Assembly: GCA_016935555.1 (NCBI GenBank)
Contig: JAFGQR010000141.1
Coordinates: forward strand, 1-63,555
Direction of reading: 5' to 3'
Source of the DNA: Verrucomicrobiota bacterium
Lineage (GTDB): Bacteria > Verrucomicrobiota > Verrucomicrobiia > Limisphaerales > JAFGQR01
DNA length: 63,555 bases
Shown: positions 1 through 9,111 of the stretch, piece after piece
How the letters are laid out: each line of letters starts with the position of its first letter
Numbering within the stretch: the stretch's first letter is position 1
Translations under genes and position numbers: made by a program
The notes under the pieces: generated by a model
The model's input: the letters and a program-made list of their open reading frames with translations, nothing else
Database searches by the model: none
What the model was told of the DNA's origin: nothing

Positions 1-1
1 G

Positions 2-850
2 GTGCCGCCAAGCACGCCGCCGGCAACGCCAACGCCGCCCGAGCCGGTAACGCCGCCGGTGGCGGTGGAAACGCCCGCGCCGCCTGTCGCGCCCGAGCCC
101 ACCGCACCGACGCCGGCCCAGCCTGAACCGCGGGTGGTCAAGGTGACCGAGCCTGTGATTCCACCGTCGACGCCGGCGGTGGAGACGCCGATCAAGCCGG
201 TGGCACGGGGGATGAACCCCGATCAGGAGGAGGCTGCCCGGGCGGTGTTGTATGAGAACATCCTTTTGATGACCGCAACCAACCCGCCCGCACCCACGCC
301 AGCCGAGTTGAAAGCGGCGCGCAAGGCCGAGAAACAGCGCCAGGCCGAGAAGCAGGCCGCGCAAGAGCGTCTCGAAAAAGAGAGACAGGAGGCTGAGGCG
401 CGGCAGGCCAAGGCTCAAGAACGCGCCGCGCAGGACGCTGCGCGCGCGAAGCGAGAGCGCGAGCAAGCCGACGCCAAAGCGCGCAAGGCCCAGGCAAAAG
501 CCGCCGCCGAAGCCGAAGCCGAGGCGAGGAACGCCAAAGAGAAAGCCGCCGCCGAAGCCGCCGCCCGTGCGCGCGCGCCTGCCGCCGTCGCCACTCCGGT
601 TCCGGCGCCGGCGCCGGCGGCCACAGCCGCGCCGGCGCGAGTGGCGCCGCCGGCGGCGCCCCGGCCGGTGGTTAAGCCCGTGGCCGGCACGGCGCCGCCG
701 CCGGCGCCGACAAGGAGCCAGCCGGCGGTTCCCGGCACGGGGTTGAGCAAGCGTGAGCGGTTGCAGCAACTCACCGAGGATTACATCCAGGACAAGATTT
801 CCGGCGAACAATACCACCTGCAGCGCCGCCGGATTCTCGAAAGCCCCTGA
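2..850 (+). CDS. Pro/Ala-rich coiled-coil protein, 5' end outside window
   Basis: The reading frame is open to the left edge of the window, so the true start probably lies upstream and this is the C-terminal part (282 residues visible). Roughly the first 70 residues are Pro/Ala/Thr/Val-rich. Residues about 100-190 form a highly charged Lys/Glu/Ala/Arg helix of coiled-coil character, as in TolA-like linkers. A second Ala/Pro/Val linker follows. The last 35 residues (SKRERLQQLTEDYIQDKISG and on) form a compact charged helical tail resembling the short SHOCT-type C-terminal oligomerisation motif. I do not recognise a catalytic domain. A spacer or envelope-spanning role is possible but is inference. 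Low-complexity composition makes homology calls unreliable. The stop TGA and the following spacer are clear. Confidence 0.6.
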   Translation: MPPSTPPATPTPPEPVTPPVAVETPAPPVAPEPTAPTPAQPEPRVVKVTEPVIPPSTPAVETPIKPVARGMNPDQEEAARAVLYENILLMTATNPPAPTPAELKAARKAEKQRQAEKQAAQERLEKERQEAEARQAKAQERAAQDAARAKREREQADAKARKAQAKAAAEAEAEARNAKEKAAAEAAARARAPAAVATPVPAPAPAATAAPARVAPPAAPRPVVKPVAGTAPPPAPTRSQPAVPGTGLSKRERLQQLTEDYIQDKISGEQYHLQRRRILESP

Positions 851-888
851 GCGTCCGGAGCCAATGGACAACCAGTGAATTGTGCCGC

Positions 889-909
889 GGTGTTCGGTGT
901 TCGGTGTTC
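889..909. repeat. three exact tandem copies of a 7-bp unit (ggtgttc)
   Basis: Three perfect head-to-tail copies of ggtgttc sit in the spacer between two genes. The same style of 7-bp (or 9-bp) tandem triplet recurs in other spacers of this window, near 7683, 16564 and 56942. Confidence 0.85.
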
Positions 910-1063
910 AACAGTCGAAATTCCATGGCTGTGATCATCAGGCACTTAACGCTGGAGTTTCTGGAGGCGCAGACTCAGACCAGTCGAGGCGTGGATCAGC
1001 CACAACCCGGGGGTGTTCATCGCAGGGGCCACGTGCCGTCGCGCGCCCCGCCGCAAGAACGCG

Positions 1064-1789
1064 TCACTTGCCGCTGGTGCGGGCGAAGTTGATGGCGTCG
1101 CGGTAGCGTTTGTTGTCGGCGCGGATGCGGGCGGTGAGGGTTTTGGCCATGGCGAAGAGGAAAGGCGCCGCGAGGTCGGGTGCGTCGCGCAGCATGTTTT
1201 GGAAGGCCAGCGCGGTGATTTTCAACAGCTTGCTGACCTTGTTCGCCACCACCTCGGCCGATCGCGGGCCGTGATCAAACAGCGAGATTTCCCCGAAAAA
1301 ATCGCCCGGGGTCAGCGTCACCAGCGTGGTTTCCTTGTTGTTGATCAGCATGCGGACGCGCAGTTCGCCTTCGAGCACCATGAACATCGCGTCGCCCATC
1401 TCACCCTGTCTCACGACGGCGTCTTCTTGGCGGACGCGGACGACCTCCATGAAGTTGGCGAAGCGCAGGAGCTGGTCGTCCCTGAACTCCGACAGCACTT
1501 TGACGCGTCGCAACGAATTGGGCTGCACCGCAATGAGCGCGGTTTGCTCCGAAACCCCCGCGCCCGCCTTCGCCATCGCAGGCGCCATTTCATGGCGTGG
1601 AAAAAACATCCGCAGCTCCGGCATCTGGCACGCCCTGCGCCACGCAGCGTCGCCTTCCGCATACACCCATGTGTCCGCCTTGACCCGTTGCGCCTCGACC
1701 CAGTTCATCAGCACCGGCAGCTTCACCGGCTCGCAGGCCCTCTTGCCCTCCCAAACCATGAACCCCACACCTTCGGTCGCTTCCTTCAT
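1064..1789 (-). CDS. GYF_2-like plus cyclic-nucleotide-binding domain protein
   Basis: A 241-residue soluble protein. Residues about 10-50 (MVWEGKRACEPVKLPVLMNW and on, ending near a conserved Trp) look like the GYF_2/DUF4339 domain. Residues about 85-195 are a Crp-type cyclic-nucleotide-binding beta-roll, with the segments VVRQGEMGDAMFMVLEGELR, TPGDFFGEISLFDHGPRSAE and LLKITALAFQNML. The phosphate-binding signature FGEISL...RSA is well conserved. There is no helix-turn-helix after it, so this is more likely a cAMP/c-di-GMP-type sensor or scaffold than a DNA-binding regulator. The frame is open further upstream, but the ATG at 1789 is preceded by AGGAAA at good spacing and gives the natural domain start. 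The ligand is unknown. It is separated from the next gene by a hairpin-rich spacer. Confidence 0.8.
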   Translation of the reverse strand: MKEATEGVGFMVWEGKRACEPVKLPVLMNWVEAQRVKADTWVYAEGDAAWRRACQMPELRMFFPRHEMAPAMAKAGAGVSEQTALIAVQPNSLRRVKVLSEFRDDQLLRFANFMEVVRVRQEDAVVRQGEMGDAMFMVLEGELRVRMLINNKETTLVTLTPGDFFGEISLFDHGPRSAEVVANKVSKLLKITALAFQNMLRDAPDLAAPFLFAMAKTLTARIRADNKRYRDAINFARTSGK

Positions 1790-1946
1790 CGGAGCTTTTC
1801 CTAGCAAAAGTGCGGCCGAAAATGAAGCGAAAACCATAGGAACATGATGAAAACTTTGGATGGTCTTCCGCAGCAAGTCACGAACGGAACGAAGGTTGCC
1901 GAGAACGGACGTGCAATTCGCGGGCGCGTTCCGCGCAGTTGAAGAG

Positions 1947-2006
1947 GGGGACGCGGTGGGGCGCGTCCCCGCGTTCGGGGTGCGCTTTGCGCGGGCGGGG
2001 CGCACC
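1947..2006. repeat. two adjacent GC-rich inverted repeats in the 1790-2214 spacer
   Basis: In the 425-bp spacer between divergent genes, 1947-1955 (ggggacgcg) pairs perfectly with 1962-1970 around a 6-base loop. 1979-1985 (ggtgcgc) pairs with 2000-2006. Neither stem has a U-tract, so they are not standard terminators. They may be operator-like palindromes or structured 5' leaders. The rest of the spacer holds no gene that I can support. A TATGAT hexamer near 2058 could be part of a promoter for the large gene at 2215, but I see no convincing -35 partner. Confidence 0.6.
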
Positions 2007-2214
2007 TGATGCGCCCGCAAAAACGGCCCAAAGAATATGCTTGCGTGGGGCGGGGCACTATGATTACCTTGAACCATTCTCGCTATCACTGGCAACGGCA
2101 TTCCGACGCACCGCGGGGGTGTGACGTCGAAGAGGTGGGACGCCGGGGCGGTGGTGCACGGGAACTTGACGGACAAAAAAGACATCTGATCAGATCAAAC
2201 CATCGTACGTGCAT

Positions 2215-5200
2215 ATGACAAGAACACTATTCTCCATCACGGCTGCCTTGGCCCTGCTGCCGACTGGACTCTGGGCCGCCATTTCAGTGGGCCCCGCCAG
2301 CGCCGTCCTGACCTTTGACACGGCCCCAGCGGCAAGCGAATGGTCCACACTGAACATCGCCGGCGAGGAGCCGGTCGATGCCGCCGCTGTCGCTGCGCTC
2401 GTGCAGGCCACGGCGGCCAGCAGCATCACCGCAGCCCTGCCCACGTCAGGCACCACGCCGCCCTCCGCCCTCAACCAGGCCCGCTATAACACCACCTTGC
2501 AGTTGCTTCAGACCAAGCCCACGGGCAACGCGGCCACCCTGCTGATGGCGACACTCCAAAATGACTCCGGCGGCGCGCTCACAAGCATCAGCGTCAGCTA
2601 CGACTTGGGCAACGCCAGCGACACCGCAACGTGCGATACCCCCATGTCCGCCCACCAGGTGTTTTACAGCCTCACGGGCGCCGCCAGCAGCTGGGTCCCC
2701 GTGCCTGAGCTCACCGGCGGCCCTGCCGGCGCCAAAGCGGCGCAAGTCAGCGTCGGTTCCTGGGCGGCAGGCACCACGATGTTCCTGCTGTTTGCGGACC
2801 CCAACTGCGACGGCTCCACCGATCTCGCGTGGACGATCGACAATTTCTTCGTCGGCCAGCCGAACGTCCCTATTACTTTCGTTGTCGAGCCTGTCAGCAC
2901 CAATGTCACCGAGGGCGCAACCGTCGAGCTCTCCTGCCAGGTGGCCGGCTCGCCGCCCTATATTTATGAATGGCTGCTCAACAGCGGCACCATCGCCGGC
3001 GAGACCAGTTCCACCCTGCTCCTCACCGGCCTCCAGGAGGGCACCTACAACTACCAGGTCCGCGTCACCGGCGGCGCCGGCAACCAGATCCTCAGCTCCA
3101 ACGCCGTCGTCACCGTGTCCGCGGACGCGGTCGATCCCTGGCTGATTTCGGCGGTGCGCCAGCGCGACTACACCAACATCATCGTGACCTTTAGCGAGCC
3201 CATGAGTGAAGATGCGCTCCAGACGTTCTTGTATTCCGTCTGCTACGATGAAGGAATTTCGGATTGCCCACCCCTGGTGGGCACCTCCGAAGACGGGCTT
3301 TCTTTCATTTTCGTGCCGGGGTCGGACGACACCCAGGTGTTGCTGGCCACGCCAATGCCGGGCGATCTGAATGCCCCCCAGTGGATTGCTCTCGGCGGCA
3401 TGACGGACAAAAACGGCAACTACTTCGCAAGCCAGACCGGTTACGTCATCACCAACGTGTACATCCCCCAGTTCAAGGATTACCAGCAAGGGGTCAATGG
3501 ATACACGGGCACCGTGGACACTTGGGTCGAAGAAGATAGTCCTGACCTTTCCTTTGGCGCGTCGACCCCGCTGGAAATCGACAACGCAGGCCCGCATGCC
3601 GATGGGCTGGTCCGCTTCGATGGCATCTTTGGCCCCGACCAAATCCCGCTGGGCTCGCTCATCAAGTCCGCCACCCTGCGGCTCTACACCACCGACCCCG
3701 GCAACAACGTCAACGTCCACCAAGTGCTGATCCCCTGGGACGGCAGTTCCACCTGGAATTCCCTCACCGCCAGTGTCTCCCCCGACGACATCGAAGCCGT
3801 GGCCACCCCCGTCGCCACCTTTGACCCGAATCCGGACGAGGCGTATGAAGACATCGACGTGACTGCCACCGTTCAGGCGTGGGCCAATGGCCAGCTCAAC
3901 TACGGGTGGGTCCTCATCAACACCGGCACCGGCAGTGGCGGCGGCTACAACCCCTCTTCGTCCGAAGACACAACCGTGGCCCGCCGCCCGCTTCTGAGCG
4001 TCGAATACGGCGGGTGCGGCGAGCCGGCGGCGCCGGTGATTGTGTCCGTGCCGCCTTCCGGCACCATCACGGTGGGCCAGAGCAAGCCGTTCGAGATTGT
4101 GTTTGGCGCGACGGGCTGCCCGGCGCCCGACTACCAGTGGTATTTCCGCCCGCAAGGAGCTGGCACGTTCACCATGATCGCGGGAGCGACCAGCGCCTCC
4201 TACGGCAAGGCCGCCGCCTCGCTGAGTGACGAGGGCGCGTATTACGTCCAAATCAGCAACACCGAGGGCTCCACCAACAGCCCGACAATCACCGTCGATG
4301 TCGTCCCGGACACCTTCGCGCCCGGGCTCGCCTCGGTGGTGGCCACGGGCACCACCAACCTCACCACCGTCATCGTCGAGTTCAATGAACCCGTCGATCC
4401 GACGACCGCGGTCGTCGTTGGCAACTATTCCCTCTCCCCGGTGACGGTCATTTCCTCGCCCGTCCTGGTGAGCGACGACACGGTGCAGTTGACGGTCAGC
4501 GCTCCGTTCGGCCAGCGCTATTACCTGACGGCCAGGAACGTGCAGGACCTCGCCGGCAACGCCATCCCCGCCGCCGGCATCACCATGGAACTCACCAGCG
4601 CCCTGCTCGTGGCCGATTACAATGCCACTTGGAGCTATGACACCAGCAACACCGACTTCTACTCGGTGGTGCCGCCGTTCTATGCCCCCACCTTCGATGC
4701 CTCCCTCTGGCTCACCGGCACGGGCGCCTTCGGCGACGAAGTGAACCCCCCGGGTGCGTTCACGCTGGGGACCACCATCGATGTTTCGACCTACACCATC
4801 TATTACCGCAACACCAGCATCGTCTGGCCATACGCGCCTGCCAGCCTCGATCCCGCCGTCCAAATCGGCGTACGGCACGCGATTGACGATGGTGTCGTGT
4901 TCTATTTCAACGGCACCGAAGCCTTCCGCTTCAAGATGCCCGCCGGCGACGTCACCCACCTCACCTTTTCCGACAACGATACCCCGCCTTACACTGCGGA
5001 TGAAGCCGTGCTCGCGACGAATTACCTCGCCAGCACCGTCCTGCAGCCCGGCAACAACACCATTGCCGCCTCGCTGCATCCGGTCAACGCTACCAGCTCG
5101 GACGACGTCTTCGCCTGCCAAATCTGGGCCATCCTCGAGGCGCAGGCGCCCCTGACCATCGTCAGCGTGCCGCCCACGAACCACATCGTCCTCACCCAGG

Positions 5201-7617
5201 GCATGGCCTTCAGCATGACCTTCGGCGTCGAAGGCCCCGACCCGTCCTTCCAGTGGTATTTCTCGAACTCGGTGGCGGGCTTCACCCAGATCGCCGGGGC
5301 GACGACCGACACCTACAGCGTTGACCGCGCGCTGAAAGCCAGCCACGAAGGGTTCTATTACATGAACGCCAGCAACCCCTACCCGAGCTCGACCAACAGC
5401 CCCATCATCCAAGTCACCGTCCTCCCCGACCCGGTCATCCCGCAGCTCGTGTCCGCGGTCCGTCAGGGCGACGAGGTCAGCATCGTGGCCACGTTCTCCA
5501 AAGCCGTCTGGCCGGCGGAGGCCACCAACGCGGCCAATTACACCATCACACGGTCCGGCAGCTCCGCCATCGCCGTCTCGGCCGTGGCGCTTGCCGCCGA
5601 CGGTTTGAGCGCCGTGCTCACCGCCGCCAGCCCCGTGGGCACCAACTACACGCTCACCGTCAACAACGTCACCGACACCGCCGCCAACCCGCTGAACCCG
5701 AACACGGCGATCATCAAGACGCCCGCGTGGTTCCAGGAAGGCGTGGGCGGTTATGCCGGCACCCAGGACACCTACGTCCGGGCCGACAACGCCACGACCG
5801 CCTACGGCTCGGCATTACTGATGCTGGTGGACGGTGACAGCCCGATCTCGCACGGCCTGATCCGCTTCGATAACATCATCAGCGACACCGCGGTGCCCTA
5901 CGGCGCGACCATCAACTCGGCAACCCTGCGCCTTTACACGGCGAACGTGGGCGATGACATCGCGCTGTTCCAGATGCTGGCTCCGTGGGACGAGAGCAGC
6001 ACCTGGGATTCGCTGGGCGGCGGCGTGTCCAACAGCGTCAGCGGCGTTGCCGAAGCCTACTTCAGCCCGAACACCGCCAATGTCTACGTCGAGATCGACG
6101 TCACCGCCTCGGTGCAGGCGTGGGCGACGGGCGTCGTCAACTACGGCTGGGCGCTGACCAACATGGAAACCGACGGCTTCCAGTGCGACTCGTCCGAAAC
6201 CACCAACGCGGCCACACGCATGCCGGCGCTGATCGTCGACTTCACGCCGTCGGGCGTTTGCTACCCGCTGGCAATCGTGGACAACCCGGATCCGGTCACC
6301 GTGGACGAAGGCGATACACTGAGCCTCTCCGTGGTGGTTTCGGGTTCGAGCCCTGCCTACCAGTGGCAGCGGTCCTCCACCCCGACGGGCACCTTCACGG
6401 CCATTGCGGGGGCCAACAGCGCCACCTACTCCGTGGCCTCGGCGCTTCCGGCGAACAGCGGTTACTACCGTTGCGTGGTCGTCAACGACTGCCCCAGCAG
6501 CGTCACCAGCGCCGTGGCACAGGTCACGGTCAATGCCGACAATGTCCCGCCGCATGTGCTGAGCGCCATTGCGAAAGCCAACCAGGGCGCGCCGATGGAC
6601 ACGGTGGTGGTGACCCTCGATGAGGCGGTCCAGCCCGCCGGCGCCACAACTCCGGCCAACTACACCCTCAGCAGCACGGGCGGCACCGCTCCCAGCGTCA
6701 CCGCCGCCACGCTCGATGCCGAGGGCACCACGATCACCCTCACGTTGGACAGCGGGCTGACGTTCGGCATCCAGTACAACCTGGCCTTCAGCGCCGCTAT
6801 CACCGACTACGCGGCCGCCCTCAACCGCATCTCCCCCAGCTCGACCAACATCGTCGAGCAGTCGGTCTTCCTGACCTGGTCCAGCGCGTGGAGCTACGAC
6901 GAACTCCAGGTCGCCACCAACGAGGCCACAGGCGCCATCGCCGACGGCTATTGGACCAACACCACGCCGTTCTACGCCACCGGGTTCACACCGTCGGGCT
7001 GGCTGAGCGGCCCGGGCATCCTCGCGACCGAAGACGACGCCGGAGTCATCAACATCGCCCCGGCGCCGTTCGCCACATCGTTCACCCAGACCAGCAACAC
7101 CATCTACCTGCGGACCACGGCCAACTATGTCGGTCCGACCGACAACGTGGGGTTGCAGGTCAATCACTTCATTGACGACGGCGTGTTGTGCTTCCTCAAT
7201 GGTGCGGAACTGTTCCGGTTCAAGATGTCGGACACGAACCTCAGCGCCATCCTGCACACCACCCAGAGCGCCTCCGGCGGCGAGGCCGTCAACGCCTCCA
7301 CCAACCTGGCGGTGGCGCCGCTCGCGGGCAACAACCTCATCGCCTGCAGCCTCCATACGCAGGGCACCACCAGCTCCGACGCCGTGTTCGGCCTCGAACT
7401 CGCCGCCTACTACCCGGTGGCTGCCGCGGCCAAACCGCGTCTGACCATCACGCGCCTCAGCACCACGCAGGTGCGCGTCTCATGGGATCCTGCCCAAGGC
7501 GTGCTGCAGACCACCGCCGCCATCTCGGCCACCCCGACTTGGTCCGACGCGCCCAGCCAGGCCAACCCCCAGACCAACACCGTCTCCGGCAAGCTGTTCT
7601 ACAAACTGCGCGAATAG
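2215..7617 (+). CDS. large secreted multi-domain protein with A-B-A-B Ig/SbsA/DNRLRE/galactose-binding-like modules
   Basis: An 1800-residue exported protein with an N-terminal signal peptide (MTRTLFSITAALALLPTGLW). I chose the ATG at 2215 over the GTG two codons upstream. After an N-terminal domain (about 25-220) the architecture repeats. Module A (220-600) is an Ig-like domain, an SbsA/Ig_5-like domain from about 302 and a DNRLRE-type domain from about 419. Module B (600-977) is Ig from about 600, SbsA-like from about 697 and a galactose-binding-like domain from about 797 (motif IDDGVVFYFNG). Module A recurs at 977-1346 (DNRLRE from about 1171) and module B at 1346-1739 (motif IDDGVLCFLNG). 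The last 60 residues form a small beta domain ending FYKLRE. No enzyme active site is visible. Adhesive, polymer-binding or scaffold roles are inference. A strong terminator follows directly. Confidence 0.85.
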   Translation: MTRTLFSITAALALLPTGLWAAISVGPASAVLTFDTAPAASEWSTLNIAGEEPVDAAAVAALVQATAASSITAALPTSGTTPPSALNQARYNTTLQLLQTKPTGNAATLLMATLQNDSGGALTSISVSYDLGNASDTATCDTPMSAHQVFYSLTGAASSWVPVPELTGGPAGAKAAQVSVGSWAAGTTMFLLFADPNCDGSTDLAWTIDNFFVGQPNVPITFVVEPVSTNVTEGATVELSCQVAGSPPYIYEWLLNSGTIAGETSSTLLLTGLQEGTYNYQVRVTGGAGNQILSSNAVVTVSADAVDPWLISAVRQRDYTNIIVTFSEPMSEDALQTFLYSVCYDEGISDCPPLVGTSEDGLSFIFVPGSDDTQVLLATPMPGDLNAPQWIALGGMTDKNGNYFASQTGYVITNVYIPQFKDYQQGVNGYTGTVDTWVEEDSPDLSFGASTPLEIDNAGPHADGLVRFDGIFGPDQIPLGSLIKSATLRLYTTDPGNNVNVHQVLIPWDGSSTWNSLTASVSPDDIEAVATPVATFDPNPDEAYEDIDVTATVQAWANGQLNYGWVLINTGTGSGGGYNPSSSEDTTVARRPLLSVEYGGCGEPAAPVIVSVPPSGTITVGQSKPFEIVFGATGCPAPDYQWYFRPQGAGTFTMIAGATSASYGKAAASLSDEGAYYVQISNTEGSTNSPTITVDVVPDTFAPGLASVVATGTTNLTTVIVEFNEPVDPTTAVVVGNYSLSPVTVISSPVLVSDDTVQLTVSAPFGQRYYLTARNVQDLAGNAIPAAGITMELTSALLVADYNATWSYDTSNTDFYSVVPPFYAPTFDASLWLTGTGAFGDEVNPPGAFTLGTTIDVSTYTIYYRNTSIVWPYAPASLDPAVQIGVRHAIDDGVVFYFNGTEAFRFKMPAGDVTHLTFSDNDTPPYTADEAVLATNYLASTVLQPGNNTIAASLHPVNATSSDDVFACQIWAILEAQAPLTIVSVPPTNHIVLTQGMAFSMTFGVEGPDPSFQWYFSNSVAGFTQIAGATTDTYSVDRALKASHEGFYYMNASNPYPSSTNSPIIQVTVLPDPVIPQLVSAVRQGDEVSIVATFSKAVWPAEATNAANYTITRSGSSAIAVSAVALAADGLSAVLTAASPVGTNYTLTVNNVTDTAANPLNPNTAIIKTPAWFQEGVGGYAGTQDTYVRADNATTAYGSALLMLVDGDSPISHGLIRFDNIISDTAVPYGATINSATLRLYTANVGDDIALFQMLAPWDESSTWDSLGGGVSNSVSGVAEAYFSPNTANVYVEIDVTASVQAWATGVVNYGWALTNMETDGFQCDSSETTNAATRMPALIVDFTPSGVCYPLAIVDNPDPVTVDEGDTLSLSVVVSGSSPAYQWQRSSTPTGTFTAIAGANSATYSVASALPANSGYYRCVVVNDCPSSVTSAVAQVTVNADNVPPHVLSAIAKANQGAPMDTVVVTLDEAVQPAGATTPANYTLSSTGGTAPSVTAATLDAEGTTITLTLDSGLTFGIQYNLAFSAAITDYAAALNRISPSSTNIVEQSVFLTWSSAWSYDELQVATNEATGAIADGYWTNTTPFYATGFTPSGWLSGPGILATEDDAGVINIAPAPFATSFTQTSNTIYLRTTANYVGPTDNVGLQVNHFIDDGVLCFLNGAELFRFKMSDTNLSAILHTTQSASGGEAVNASTNLAVAPLAGNNLIACSLHTQGTTSSDAVFGLELAAYYPVAAAAKPRLTITRLSTTQVRVSWDPAQGVLQTTAAISATPTWSDAPSQANPQTNTVSGKLFYKLRE

Positions 7618-7636
7618 TGCTTGACTGAGGTCCACA

Positions 7637-7667
7637 GAGGCCGGACGCGAGTCCGGCCTCTTTTTTT
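7637..7667 (+). terminator. rho-independent terminator of the large secreted-protein gene
   Basis: A perfect 10-bp GC-rich stem (gaggccggac, loop gcga, gtccggcctc) is followed at once by seven T residues, 19 bp after the stop codon. Confidence 0.95.
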
Positions 7668-7682
7668 GGCTGGTCCTAGTTT

Positions 7683-7709
7683 GACCTGTCGGACCTGTCG
7701 GACCTGTCC
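7683..7709. repeat. three tandem copies of a 9-bp unit (gacctgtcg)
   Basis: Three copies of gacctgtcg, the last ending in c, followed by a further gac. They lie between the terminator and the next start codon. Read as protein on the minus strand the unit gives a Ser-Asp-Arg repeat, which is a by-product and not a gene. Confidence 0.85.
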
Positions 7710-7762
7710 GACCGCTCCACAAAAAACCTTGAACCCGCGGGCCGTCGCTCTACCCTCGACCC

Positions 7763-9046
7763 ATGATGTCTATGAATCGTCGTGAGTTTCTCAAGCGCAC
7801 CGCGGCGGGCGGACTGGCGCTGGCGGCGCCCACCGTGGTGCCGTCGTCCGTGTTTGGCCAATACGCGCCCAGCAACCGGATTCACATGGGCCTGATCGGG
7901 ATGGGCCTCATGATGGGCGGCCACCGGGGTCACATGTGCGGGCGCCCGGACACGCAGGTGCTGGCGGTGTGCGATGTGATCGCGCAGAAGCGCGACCAGG
8001 CGAAGGCGGCGGTTGAGCGGGCTTATGCGGAGCAGCGGGCGACCGGCACCTACAAAGGATGCGACGCCTACAACGAGTTCGAGCGCATCACCGAGCGCAA
8101 GGACATCGATGCCGTCGTCATCGTCACCCCGGACCACTGGCATGCGCCCATCGCCGTCATGGCCATGCGCCACGGCAAGGATGTTTACGTCCAAAAACCC
8201 ATGACCCTCACCATCCGCGAGGGCCGCATCATGAGCGACGTCGCCCGGCGTCACGGCGCCATCCTCCAGGTCGGCTCCCAGCAACGCTCCGAACGCGCCT
8301 TCCGCAAAGCATGCGAGATCGTCCGCAACGGCTGGATCGGCAAGGTCCATACCGTCTATGCCCGCCTCGGCCGGTTCGCCCCCCCCGCCACCCTCCCCGA
8401 ACAGCCCATCCCCGCCGGGTTCGATTACGACCGGTGGCTCGGCCCCACCCCGTGGTATCCCTACAACGAGGCGCGTGTCAAAGGCGATTACGGCGGCGGC
8501 TGGCGGCGGTTCTGGGACTACGGCTCGCGGAAGAATGGCGACTGGGGGGCGCACCACTTCGACATCATCCAGTGGGCTCTGGGCATGGATGATAGCGGCC
8601 CGGTCGAGTTCATTCCCAAGGGCGTCGCGGAATACCAGACCCACCGCTACGCCAATGGCACCCGGGTGCTGCGCGATCACCCCACCAGGAACGGCCAGAT
8701 GATCCAATTCATCGGCGACCGGGGCGAGGTGCTCGTCAGCCGCGGCAACCGCCTCGAAACCACACCGGCCGAGCTGAAAACGCGTCCGCTGGCGCCGGGC
8801 GAGACCGCGCTGTATGTGTCCAATCATCACGAGGACAACTGGGTGCAATGCGTCAAAAGCCGCACTTCCCCCATTTGTCCCACCGAAATCGGGCATCGCA
8901 CCGCCACCATCTGCCACCTCAGCGGCATCGCCGAACGCCTCAAGCGCACCATCCGGTGGGATCCTCTCAAGGAGGAAATCCTCGGCGACTCCGAAGCCAG
9001 TCGCTGGCTCGACCGGCCGCGCCGCGCGCCCTACGTCTATATCTGA
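7763..9046 (+). CDS. Gfo/Idh/MocA-family oxidoreductase with Tat signal
   Basis: A 427-residue NAD(P)-dependent dehydrogenase-like protein. It opens with a twin-arginine signal (NRREFLKRTAAGGLALAAP), so it is probably exported folded with its cofactor. The N-terminal Rossmann fold begins at about residue 40 with MGLIGMGLMMGG as the dinucleotide loop, then AVCDV and the conserved TPDHWHAPIAV strand. The usual EKP motif of the family is QKP here (YVQKPM). The C-terminal alpha/beta domain carries the conserved GDWGAHHFDIIQWALG segment with the catalytic-region His. Several ATGs lie close together (7763, 7766, 7772); I took the first. A secreted HEAT-repeat gene follows 65 bp downstream on the same strand. 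The substrate is probably a sugar or inositol derivative (family knowledge), not determinable here. Confidence 0.9.
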   Translation: MMSMNRREFLKRTAAGGLALAAPTVVPSSVFGQYAPSNRIHMGLIGMGLMMGGHRGHMCGRPDTQVLAVCDVIAQKRDQAKAAVERAYAEQRATGTYKGCDAYNEFERITERKDIDAVVIVTPDHWHAPIAVMAMRHGKDVYVQKPMTLTIREGRIMSDVARRHGAILQVGSQQRSERAFRKACEIVRNGWIGKVHTVYARLGRFAPPATLPEQPIPAGFDYDRWLGPTPWYPYNEARVKGDYGGGWRRFWDYGSRKNGDWGAHHFDIIQWALGMDDSGPVEFIPKGVAEYQTHRYANGTRVLRDHPTRNGQMIQFIGDRGEVLVSRGNRLETTPAELKTRPLAPGETALYVSNHHEDNWVQCVKSRTSPICPTEIGHRTATICHLSGIAERLKRTIRWDPLKEEILGDSEASRWLDRPRRAPYVYI

Positions 9047-9111
9047 GCACCCCACCCCCTGCCGCCCGCAGACGCTTTTCCCCGATGACTCCGAATCGAT
9101 CCTGTCGCCCT

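Noticed and set aside
1947..2006. Riboswitch in the leader of the large secreted-protein gene
   Set aside because: The two hairpins are short and very GC-rich, and they match no riboswitch core that I know. The distance to the start is also over 200 bp.
2446..5412. Long antisense open frame opposite the 1800-residue secreted protein
   Set aside because: It consists of Gly/Val/Arg/Asp/His-rich low-complexity protein with no domain, as expected from the complement of a GC-rich gene with strong third-position bias. The plus-strand frame has clear domains and a terminator.
7676..9055. Ser-Asp-Arg repeat protein on the minus strand
   Set aside because: The repeat is only the translated 9-bp tandem DNA repeat, and the rest of the frame is antisense to the Tat oxidoreductase.
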